The translations under genes and the position numbers were made by a program. Source: Georgenia sp. (lineage in GTDB: Bacteria > Actinomycetota > Actinomycetes > Actinomycetales > Actinomycetaceae). Taken from it: a stretch of DNA of 9,514 nt. Positions within the stretch are counted from its first letter, which is position 1. Each line of letters begins with the position of its first letter. A model generated the notes under the pieces. That model saw only the letters and a list, made by a program, of their open reading frames with translations. It had not been told where the DNA came from and did no database searches. The stretch lies in contig DAHVRG010000063.1 of NCBI GenBank assembly GCA_027322565.1, forward strand, positions 1 through 9,514. Direction: 5' to 3'. This document shows, piece after piece, positions 1 through 5,514 of this stretch.

Positions 1-72
1 ACGTACCAGCGCCTCATCCTGCGCCGCGACACCCTCGACACCCCCCGCACGCCTCGGAAGGTGACCCGATGA
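1..72 (+). CDS. C-terminal end of an upstream gene, probably the MalF-type partner permease (partial)
   Basis: Reading from base 1 in frame 1 gives 23 codons and then TGA at 70-72. This stop overlaps the ATG of the next gene at 69 in an ATGA arrangement, typical of a translationally coupled operon. The visible tail (TYQRLILRRDTLDTPRTPRK...) is short, basic and hydrophilic. That would suit the cytoplasmic end of a membrane permease, and the usual gene directly before a MalG-type permease is the MalF-type partner. The identity is inferred from position only, because no domain lies inside the window. The coding frame itself is supported by the clean 4-base overlap. Confidence 0.6.
   Translation, partial: TYQRLILRRDTLDTPRTPRKVTR
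56..63 (+). promoter_or_regulatory. Ribosome binding site of the MalG-type permease gene
   Basis: GGAAGGTG lies just before the ATG at 69, with AAGG at 58-61 leaving 7 bases to the start. It sits inside the end of the preceding gene, so the permease can be translated both by re-initiation at ATGA and by direct ribosome binding. It supports 69 as the start. Confidence 0.6.
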
Positions 73-959
73 CGACGGTCGTACCCACCACGCGTCCGGC
101 CCTGCCCGACGAGCCGCGACGCCGACGCCGCGGCCGCCGCACGTTCTCCGGCGGGACCCCGCTCGTCTACGCCGTCGCGCTCGTCGTCGCGGCGGTGACG
201 CTCACCCCCGTGGTCTACGCCGTGCTCGGCGGCTTCCGCACCAACGCCCAGCTCGCCGCCGACCCGGTCGGCCTGCCCGACCCGTGGGTGCTGTCGAACT
301 ACGTCGGCGTCGTGACGTCATCCTCATTCTGGCGCTTCGCGCTCAACTCCACGATCGTCGCGCTCATCACGACGGTGCTCGTCACGGTGTGCGGGGTCAT
401 GGCCGCCTACCCGCTGGCGCGGTACTCGTTCAAGGGCCGCGAGACGCTCTTCCTCGTCTTCGTCCTCGGCCTGCTCTTCCCGCTGACGGTCGCGGTCATC
501 CCGCTGTTCCTCATGGTGCGTGACCTCGGCCTGACGAGCAACGCCCTCGGCGTCGCCCTGCCGCAGGCGGCCTTCGCCCTGCCGATGACCGTCGTCATCC
601 TCCGGCCGTTCCTCATGGCCTTGCCCAAGGAGCTCGAGGAGGCAGCCCTCCTCGACGGCGCGAGCCGGATCGGCTTCTTCTGGCGCATCCTCCTCCCGCT
701 CTCCGGGCCCGGGATGGTCACCGTCGGCGTCCTCGCCTTCGTCGCCTCGTGGAACGCCTACCTGCTCCCCCTGCTCGTGCTCCACGACCCCGCCTCCCAG
801 ACGCTGCCGCTCGGCGTGGCGACGTTCTCCACCGAGCACGCCCAGGACACCGCCGGCGTCCTCGCCTTCACCTCGCTCGCGATGATCCCCGCGCTCGTCT
901 TCTTCCTCGCGATGGAGAAGCGGATCGTCAGCGGGCTGCAGGGCGCCGTCAAGGGCTGA
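69..959 (+). CDS. Carbohydrate ABC transporter permease, MalG family
   Basis: This 296-residue protein is an inner-membrane subunit of a binding-protein-dependent sugar importer (CUT1 type, MalFGK2-like). After a basic, Arg-rich cytoplasmic N-terminus (about residues 17-24) come six hydrophobic segments, roughly at 33-53, 92-114, 127-150, 162-184, 215-238 and 264-284. The diagnostic EAA loop that contacts the ATPase is at about 190-210: EEAALLDGAS, then F203 and P210, fitting the EAA-x3-G-x9-I-x-LP pattern. Length and topology are normal for the family. The ATG at 69 overlaps the preceding stop and has a good ribosome binding site. The substrate cannot be told from this subunit; the binding protein and ATPase genes are outside the window. 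The gene is the last of its operon, since the next gene is convergent. Confidence 0.93.
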   Translation: MTTVVPTTRPALPDEPRRRRRGRRTFSGGTPLVYAVALVVAAVTLTPVVYAVLGGFRTNAQLAADPVGLPDPWVLSNYVGVVTSSSFWRFALNSTIVALITTVLVTVCGVMAAYPLARYSFKGRETLFLVFVLGLLFPLTVAVIPLFLMVRDLGLTSNALGVALPQAAFALPMTVVILRPFLMALPKELEEAALLDGASRIGFFWRILLPLSGPGMVTVGVLAFVASWNAYLLPLLVLHDPASQTLPLGVATFSTEHAQDTAGVLAFTSLAMIPALVFFLAMEKRIVSGLQGAVKG

Positions 960-969
960 GGGCCGGGCG

Positions 970-983
970 GCCGCCACGGCGGC
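970..983 (+). terminator. Small hairpin after the permease gene, weak terminator candidate
   Basis: GCCGC (970-974) and GCGGC (979-983) form a 5-bp stem with a CACG loop, 10 bases after the permease stop. There is no T-run. It lies in the 102-base gap between convergent genes, where a terminator is expected, but short GC stems are common by chance at this base composition. Confidence 0.25.
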
Positions 984-1061
984 ACGGCGATCGCGGTGAC
1001 CGTCGAGGTCCGCACCACCGGCGACCCACGCCTGACCGCGGTCGGCAGGGTGCGGCCGGAG

Positions 1062-2291
1062 TCAGAGCCCGGCGCGGCGCCGGGTCGTGCGGTTCGCGTG
1101 CGCGGACCAGCGCGGCACCCACCGGCCGAGCGCACCGGCGGCGACGACGCCGGAGCCGGCCATCACCCAGATCCCGGCGGCGAGGGACCCGAGCGCCGCC
1201 CCGGCCGACACGACGAGTGGGCCGGCGGCCGCGCCGCCGTCCTGGAACACCCGCCAGATCCCGAGGAACTGGGCCCGCTCCCCCGGTGGGGCGACATCCG
1301 CGCCGAGGGTCATGAGGATGCCCGAGCTCATCCCGTTGCCCAGGCCGAGGAGCACCGCCACCCAGGCGAAGGCGGCGACGGTCGTCGTGAGCGGGAGGAG
1401 CGCCATCGCCAGCCCCATGGTGAGCATCGCCGGGACGCCGATCCACAGCCGCCCGAGCGCGTCCATGACCTTGCCCGCCGGGTAGAAGAGCAGCATGTCG
1501 GCCGCGCCGGCCGCCCCGAAGACGAGGCTCGTGACGGCCGGGTCGAGCCCGAGGTGCTCACCCCACAGCGGCAGCACGGTCTGCCGCGCGCCCCGGACCG
1601 CGCCGACGAGCAGCACCGCGAGGCCGAGGGTGGCGAAGACCTGCCGGTGCTCGCCGAGGACCGACCACGTGGACCGGGTCGGCCGCCGTGGTCCGGTTCG
1701 GGCCGCGGTCCGGCCGCTTTCCCCGGGCGCAGGACGGACGGCGGCGATGACGGCCGTCGCGGCGAGCGAGGTCCCCAGCGCGAGCCAGTAGCCGGCGCGG
1801 ACGTCGCTGCCGTGGATGACGGCGGCGCCGGCGAAGGGCCCGATGAACAGGCCGATGCGGTGGACGCCGGCGAGCGTGGAAAGTACCCGGGCGCGCCGCA
1901 GCGGCGGGGTGATCTCGGTGAGGTAGGCGTGCCGGGCGAGGTTGAACACCGCCGTCGCGGCGCCGATGAGGAGCACGCCGGCGGCGAGGACCGCGAGGTT
2001 CGGGGCGAGGGCACAACCGACGAAGCCGACCGCGGAGCCGATCCCCGCGAGGAGCATGGCGTGGCGGTCACCGAGCCGGGCGGCGAGCGCACCGGCCGGC
2101 ACGTCGGCGAGGAGCTGCCCGATCGGGACGAGGGCGGCCATCGTGCCGGCGGCCGCGAGTGACGCGTCGAGGTTCGTCGCGGTGATCGCGACGATCGGGA
2201 GCATCGCCCCGATCCCGACCTCGAAGACCAGCGACGGGACGAACGCCCCGAGGACGACCGAGCGCAGCGGGAACATGCGCTCGGAACTCAC
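1062..2291 (-). CDS. MFS (major facilitator superfamily) transporter
   Basis: This 409-residue, strongly hydrophobic protein has about 12 membrane segments in two halves. A hydrophilic, basic loop (GRTAARTGPRRPTRS, about residues 192-206) separates them. Degenerate MFS motif A copies follow TM2 (GALAARLGDRHAM) and the corresponding helix of the second half (GKVMDALGRLW). It is likely a proton-coupled efflux or uptake carrier; the substrate cannot be predicted. The GTG start at 2291 overlaps the stop of the DUF3027 gene (GTGA, 2288-2291), so it is probably translationally coupled and co-transcribed with cspB and the DUF3027 gene. An in-frame ATG at 2276 (residue 6) is an alternative start, but neither has a strong ribosome binding site. 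From memory, M. tuberculosis carries an MFS gene (Rv0876c) in the same neighbourhood; orthology is not shown here. Confidence 0.88.
   Translation of the reverse strand: MSSERMFPLRSVVLGAFVPSLVFEVGIGAMLPIVAITATNLDASLAAAGTMAALVPIGQLLADVPAGALAARLGDRHAMLLAGIGSAVGFVGCALAPNLAVLAAGVLLIGAATAVFNLARHAYLTEITPPLRRARVLSTLAGVHRIGLFIGPFAGAAVIHGSDVRAGYWLALGTSLAATAVIAAVRPAPGESGRTAARTGPRRPTRSTWSVLGEHRQVFATLGLAVLLVGAVRGARQTVLPLWGEHLGLDPAVTSLVFGAAGAADMLLFYPAGKVMDALGRLWIGVPAMLTMGLAMALLPLTTTVAAFAWVAVLLGLGNGMSSGILMTLGADVAPPGERAQFLGIWRVFQDGGAAAGPLVVSAGAALGSLAAGIWVMAGSGVVAAGALGRWVPRWSAHANRTTRRRAGL
1068..1084 (-). terminator. GC hairpin at the 3' end of the MFS gene, possible terminator
   Basis: CCCGGC (1068-1073) and GCCGGG (1079-1084) form a perfect 6-bp stem with a 5-base loop, within the last codons of the MFS gene, 4 bases before its stop codon. 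It has no U-tract, and it codes for part of an Arg/Ala-rich tail, so composition alone could create it. A role in ending the cspB operon transcript is possible but weakly supported. Confidence 0.25.
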
Positions 2292-3139
2292 GGTGTGCCC
2301 GTGCCGACCTCTGCCTGCTCGTCGGACTGTGCGTCACCGGGGAGGGGACGGAGCGGTTCCCGGGCGACGACCTCGAGGTCGAGCTCGTCGACGACCGGCA
2401 GCGTCGGGCTCCAGTTGCTCGGGCGCTTGCGCTCCCCGGTCTCGGAGTGGGCGCCGCAGCCGTGGTCGACGCTCACCACCCGTCCGTCGGCGGGCGACCA
2501 CTCGTTCGTGCACACCCCGAAGAGGCGCCGCAGCGAACCGGTGACCGGGAGGAAGAACGCGCACGTGGAGCACTGTGCGCGCGCAGCGCGGGCGCTGCGC
2601 GCCAGCGGGCCGTGCTCCCCCTCGTACCAGCGGGTCGCCGCCTGCCGGCGGCCCTCGGCGGACAGCACCCGTGCGCGGCCCAGGCCCACCTCGTAGGCGA
2701 GCTCGGGGCCGAGCACGTCGGCGTCCTCACCGGTGGCCTCGTAGCCGGCGTCGAGCCGGTCGTCGTCACCGACGTAGGGCAGCTCGTCGGTGGGCCCGAC
2801 GTCGCTCGGCTGGAGCCGGTCGGCCCACGGCACCCAGCCCGGGGAGAGCAGCGCGTCCTCGCCGGGCAGGTGGTTGACCTCGACGACGGTGGCCCGGCGG
2901 GCACGCGGCGGCCGGGTGAGGGTGACCGCCCAGTACCAGCCCCGGTAGCCCGGCGTGAGGGAGTGGAAGACGTGGGTGAGCAGCCGCGGCCCCTCGACGA
3001 CGTAGCCGGCGTGCTCGCCGACCTGGTCCGCCCCGACGTCGGAGACGACGGCCTCCCGTGCGAGGTCGACGGCCCCCGCGAGCACCGCCTCTCTCGGCGG
3101 CGGCGCGGGACGGGGCACGATCACAGCGGGTGCGGTCAC
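2288..3139 (-). CDS. DUF3027 family protein with a Cys/His cluster
   Basis: This 283-residue soluble protein matches the actinobacterial DUF3027 family, whose function is unknown. The hallmark lies at about residues 190-233: CSTC (C190, C193), then FGVCTNEWSPADG (C210), then VDHGCGAHSE (H226, C228, H231). The spacing looks like a structural metal site, probably zinc; this is inference. An N-terminal region with HVFHSLTPGYRGWYWAVT (about 56-73) and VEVNHLPGEDALLSP...WVPW is also typical of the family. The GTG at 3139 has AGGA at 3147-3150 with a 7-base spacer. The gene begins 18 bases after the cspB stop and its own stop overlaps the MFS start, so it is the middle gene of a three-gene operon. 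There is no signal peptide or membrane segment. From memory, the mycobacterial relative is Rv0883c. Confidence 0.9.
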   Translation of the reverse strand: MTAPAVIVPRPAPPPREAVLAGAVDLAREAVVSDVGADQVGEHAGYVVEGPRLLTHVFHSLTPGYRGWYWAVTLTRPPRARRATVVEVNHLPGEDALLSPGWVPWADRLQPSDVGPTDELPYVGDDDRLDAGYEATGEDADVLGPELAYEVGLGRARVLSAEGRRQAATRWYEGEHGPLARSARAARAQCSTCAFFLPVTGSLRRLFGVCTNEWSPADGRVVSVDHGCGAHSETGERKRPSNWSPTLPVVDELDLEVVAREPLRPLPGDAQSDEQAEVGTGTP

Positions 3140-3157
3140 CTGTCGATCCTACGTGGC

Positions 3158-3541
3158 TCAGGCGTCGAACTGGTCCGCCACGGCCCGCAGCACCTGGGCC
3201 AGCTTGGCACCGCGTCCGCCGTCCGGGTAGCGGCCGCGGCGCAGGTCGCCGGAGATGCGGTCGAGCTCGCGGATGAGGTCCTCGACGATGGGCACCATGT
3301 CCTCCGCGGGGCGTCGCTTGGCGCGCACGACGGACGGGAGCGGGTCGAGGATCTGGACGGAGAGCGCCGAGGGGCCCTTGCGGCCGTCCGCGATGCCGAA
3401 GTCCACCCGTGTCCCGGGCTTGGGGTTGGGCGCGTCCGGAGGCAGTGCCGAGGCGTGGAGGAAGACCTGGGCACCGTCGTCGGCGGTGATGAAGCCGAAC
3501 CCGCGGTCGGGATCGAACCACTTGACCTTGCCGGTGGGCAC
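3158..3541 (-). CDS. cspB: Cold-shock domain protein with actinobacterial C-terminal extension (CspB-like)
   Basis: This 127-residue protein has an N-terminal cold-shock domain (about residues 2-65) with PTGKVKWFD, RNP1 GFGFI (14-18) and RNP2 VFLHAS (26-31), which bind single-stranded RNA or DNA. A second part (about 75-127) has an acidic/hydrophobic helix (MVPIVEDLIRELDRI) and RRGRYPDGGRGAKLAQVLRAVADQFDA. It closely resembles the roughly 135-residue M. tuberculosis CspB (Rv0871) as I remember it, including the GRYPD segment and the final DA. I chose the GTG at 3541 because the family begins (M/V)PTGKVKW and AGAGAGG lies 7 bases upstream. The frame stays open to 3718, but the extra 59 residues are low-complexity and cover the divergent promoter region. 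It is probably an RNA chaperone, and first gene of an operon with the DUF3027 and MFS genes. Confidence 0.93.
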   Translation of the reverse strand: MPTGKVKWFDPDRGFGFITADDGAQVFLHASALPPDAPNPKPGTRVDFGIADGRKGPSALSVQILDPLPSVVRAKRRPAEDMVPIVEDLIRELDRISGDLRRGRYPDGGRGAKLAQVLRAVADQFDA

Positions 3542-3548
3542 GTGACGA

Positions 3549-3555
3549 CCTCTCT
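3549..3555 (-). promoter_or_regulatory. Ribosome binding site that sets the cspB start
   Basis: On the minus strand AGAGAGG is followed by 7 bases and then the GTG at 3541. This is the best ribosome binding site in the open frame and agrees with the conserved PTGKVKW N-terminus, ruling against the upstream starts as far as 3718. Confidence 0.6.
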
Positions 3556-3604
3556 GGACAGTGGTGGGCTGGAGGGACAACGACACAGGGCGCGTTGCAC
3601 GTCC

Positions 3605-3610
3605 AGGATA
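3605..3610 (-). promoter_or_regulatory. Possible -10 element for the cspB operon
   Basis: On the minus strand TATCCT fits the actinobacterial TANNNT -10 pattern. It would place the transcript start near 3598 and give a leader of about 57 bases before the GTG. I see no convincing -35 at 16-19 bases upstream (GC-rich there), so this is a weak call. The whole divergent region, 3542-3702, is 161 bases. Confidence 0.3.
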
Positions 3611-3660
3611 CCGGCCGACGTCCCCCACCGGGCCCGGCTCCGCTCCGGACGAACGGTCGC

Positions 3661-3666
3661 TATACC
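3661..3666 (+). promoter_or_regulatory. Possible -10 element for the SseB-domain gene
   Basis: TATACC is the only AT-rich hexamer close upstream of the plus-strand gene. It would give a start near 3673 and a leader of about 30 bases containing the ribosome binding site at 3689-3694. There is no recognisable -35 at normal spacing. Its position supports a translation start at 3703 rather than the in-frame start at 3595. Confidence 0.3.
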
Positions 3667-3688
3667 GTGGAGAACGGAACCCGCGAGC

Positions 3689-3694
3689 GAAGGA
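3689..3694 (+). promoter_or_regulatory. Ribosome binding site that sets the start of the SseB-domain gene
   Basis: GAAGGA is followed by 8 bases and the ATG at 3703. The earlier in-frame start at 3595 has no comparable site and would add a Pro/Arg-rich segment across the promoter region. Confidence 0.6.
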
Positions 3695-3702
3695 CGTTGC
3701 CC

Positions 3703-5514
3703 ATGACCCAGCAGCCACCGGACCCGGTGCAGCAGGAGGTGCTCGGCGCGCTCGCCCGCTGGCTGGTCGGCTCGCTGCAGACCGAGCCCGGGTGGGACGA
3801 GCTGCACCTGCAGCTGCGGCCGCTACGGGACGAGGTCTCCTTCCGGGTCGTCGAGGTCCGCGCGGAGGGGCGTAGCGGACGCCTCGGGCGGCTCACCCCG
3901 GACCAGCCGCCCCACACCCTGACCCGCCGGCTGCAGGACCTGGGCGTCCGGTCCGGCGCGGGCACATGGATCGAGGCGGCGCTGACCATCACCGCGGACG
4001 GCTGGCCGTCCCCGACGCTCACCGTCACCGGCCGGTTCAACCGCGACACCGACCCGGCGCCGTGGCGGGAGGGGGACGCACCGCTGGACGCGACCGACCT
4101 CGTCCACCACCTCACCCGGTACCCGCGGCGGGCCGAGGCGGTCCCGGACTGGATGGCGGCGCGGATCACCGCTGCCGGGCTCGCGGTGCCGAGCCCCGGC
4201 GACGCCGACCCCACGGCGGAGCGGCCCACCGGCACGGACCGTCCGGCCGCCGACCGACCCCGCCCGGAGGTGCTCGACGTCGTCGTCGACCGCGACGGTC
4301 CGGTCCTCGTCGACGGCACCCGGCCGGGACGGCGGCGGCTGCGGCTCGGCGGCTCGCTGGGGCTGCGCGACGTCCTCGAGACCGTCGGCGTCCCGCTGCC
4401 GTTCGTCGACGACCGCGGCACGTGGATCGTGCGGGTCGGCGAGTCCTGCGACGAGGGAAGGGTGGTCGCCGTCGTCGAGCAGGGCCCGGGCGCCTCCACC
4501 GGCGCCGTCCCCGAGGCACGCATCCACCTGCTCACCGACGACGAGCCGGCCGACCTGCTCGACCAGGCCGGCCGGCTCCCCCTCTACTACTGCTCCGCGC
4601 CCGGCGACCTCCAGGTCGTCCTCGACAGCGCCCGCCTCGGGGAGGTGCGGCTGCCACCGGCGCCTGCCACCCCACCGGACAACGAGCAGGTCCGCGAGGC
4701 GGTGGCCGAGTTCGTCGCCGACCCGGGTCCGCAGCGGCTGCTCCACGTGCTGCGGCAGGTCCTCGGCGGCCGACTCGTCGTCGACGCCTCCGGCTCGCAG
4801 GTCCCGGCACCGGACGCCGCGCGGCCGCAGCTGCGCCTCCGCACGCTCACCGCACCCGACGGGAAGCGGGCGCTGGGCGCGTTCACGAGCAACGCCGCGC
4901 TCGTCGAGTTCCGCCGGAAGTCTGCCGGGCAGGCCGAGGAGCGGGTGACCGGGGTGGCGCAGGCCGGGGCGAGCCTGCTCGAGCTCTTCCAGCGCACCGA
5001 GGAGCTCAGCTGGTTCATCGTCGACCCGGGCGGGCCCACGTGCGCCATCGGACGCAAGGAGGTCGACTTCGCGCTCGCCGCTCCGAGCGCGGTCGCGGTG
5101 AAGAACCTCCTCGCGCGCGAGCACACGACCCAGGAGCTCGTCACCGCGCTGAGCGAGCCGGACACCGCCCTGTTCATCGCCCACGGCGAGGTCGAGGGCC
5201 GGACCGGTCCGGTGCTCGTCCGCGACCGCTCGGACAACCGGCCGGTCATGCTCGCCTTCACCTCCCCGGTGGAGGTCGCGGCCTACAACCAGTCCTTCGG
5301 GGCGCGGCGGCTGCCGGCGAGCGCGGTCCTCCAGCTCGTGCTGGCGAACCGGGCCAAGGCGCTCGTCATCAACCCCTCCGGCCCCCGTGCGATCGTCCCG
5401 AGCGCGCAGGTGTGGCACGCGCTCGGCAAGCCCGAGCTCCCGCCGCCCGCTCCCGCGGCGCCGGCCGACCCGCCGTCGTCCGGGCCGGCCGACCCGCCCC
5501 CGGCCGACCCGTGA
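3703..5514 (+). CDS. Large SseB-family protein with YezG-like N-terminus and two SseB-like domains
   Basis: This 603-residue soluble protein has no signal peptide or membrane segment. Residues about 6-155 resemble the YezG/DUF600 fold of immunity-like proteins: W31, GRFNRDTDP (about 110-118) and RYPRRAEAVPDWM (139-151). This match is tentative. A variable linker (160-185) leads to an unassigned mixed region (about 187-325). Residues about 386-464 (GAFTSNAALVEF, then FIVDPGGPTCAI) and 495-569 (LAFTSPVEVAAY, then ALVINPSGPRAIVP) look like two SseB N-terminal-type domains, with the FTS and NPSGP motifs typical of that family. The tail is Pro/Ala/Asp repeats. SseB is named for an E. coli serine-sensitivity phenotype; its biochemical role is unclear. 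The stop overlaps the start of the next gene (GTGA), so the two are coupled. Its function here is unknown. Confidence 0.85.
   Translation: MTQQPPDPVQQEVLGALARWLVGSLQTEPGWDELHLQLRPLRDEVSFRVVEVRAEGRSGRLGRLTPDQPPHTLTRRLQDLGVRSGAGTWIEAALTITADGWPSPTLTVTGRFNRDTDPAPWREGDAPLDATDLVHHLTRYPRRAEAVPDWMAARITAAGLAVPSPGDADPTAERPTGTDRPAADRPRPEVLDVVVDRDGPVLVDGTRPGRRRLRLGGSLGLRDVLETVGVPLPFVDDRGTWIVRVGESCDEGRVVAVVEQGPGASTGAVPEARIHLLTDDEPADLLDQAGRLPLYYCSAPGDLQVVLDSARLGEVRLPPAPATPPDNEQVREAVAEFVADPGPQRLLHVLRQVLGGRLVVDASGSQVPAPDAARPQLRLRTLTAPDGKRALGAFTSNAALVEFRRKSAGQAEERVTGVAQAGASLLELFQRTEELSWFIVDPGGPTCAIGRKEVDFALAAPSAVAVKNLLAREHTTQELVTALSEPDTALFIAHGEVEGRTGPVLVRDRSDNRPVMLAFTSPVEVAAYNQSFGARRLPASAVLQLVLANRAKALVINPSGPRAIVPSAQVWHALGKPELPPPAPAAPADPPSSGPADPPPADP
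5461..5510 (+). repeat. Three direct copies of an 11-base repeat in the 3' end of the SseB-domain gene
   Basis: CCGGCCGACCC occurs at 5461-5471, 5485-5495 and 5500-5510, encoding a PADP motif three times in a Pro-rich tail. The last copy touches the GTG start of the next gene and takes the place where a ribosome binding site would be expected. It is a local low-complexity expansion and may vary between strains. Confidence 0.8.

Noticed and set aside
996..2162. 388-codon plus-strand frame opposite the MFS gene
   Set aside because: The opposite strand encodes a clear multi-pass membrane protein; this frame gives charged, Gly/Arg-rich sequence with no domain.
3595..3702. Start of the SseB-domain gene at 3595
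   Set aside because: There is no ribosome binding site there, the extra segment is Pro/Arg-rich, and it would overlap the cspB promoter region; ATG 3703 has GAAGGA at good spacing.
2447..3706. 419-codon plus-strand frame opposite the DUF3027 gene and cspB
   Set aside because: It is antisense to two conserved genes and crosses their junction and promoter; composition is typical of a shadow frame.
3542..3718. N-terminal extension of cspB by 59 codons
   Set aside because: The family begins at PTGKVKW, a good ribosome binding site precedes the GTG at 3541, and the extension covers the divergent promoter region.
3823..5418. 531-codon open frame on the minus strand opposite the SseB-domain gene
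   Set aside because: It shadows a gene with recognisable domains and a ribosome binding site; its product is Arg/Asp/Gly-rich and has no recognisable domain.
3966..5510. N-terminal extension of the helicase-associated gene by about 515 codons
   Set aside because: The extra translation is Arg/Pro/Gly-rich shadow sequence of the SseB-domain gene; the GTG at 5511 with a 4-base overlap gives a length close to the recalled mycobacterial relative.
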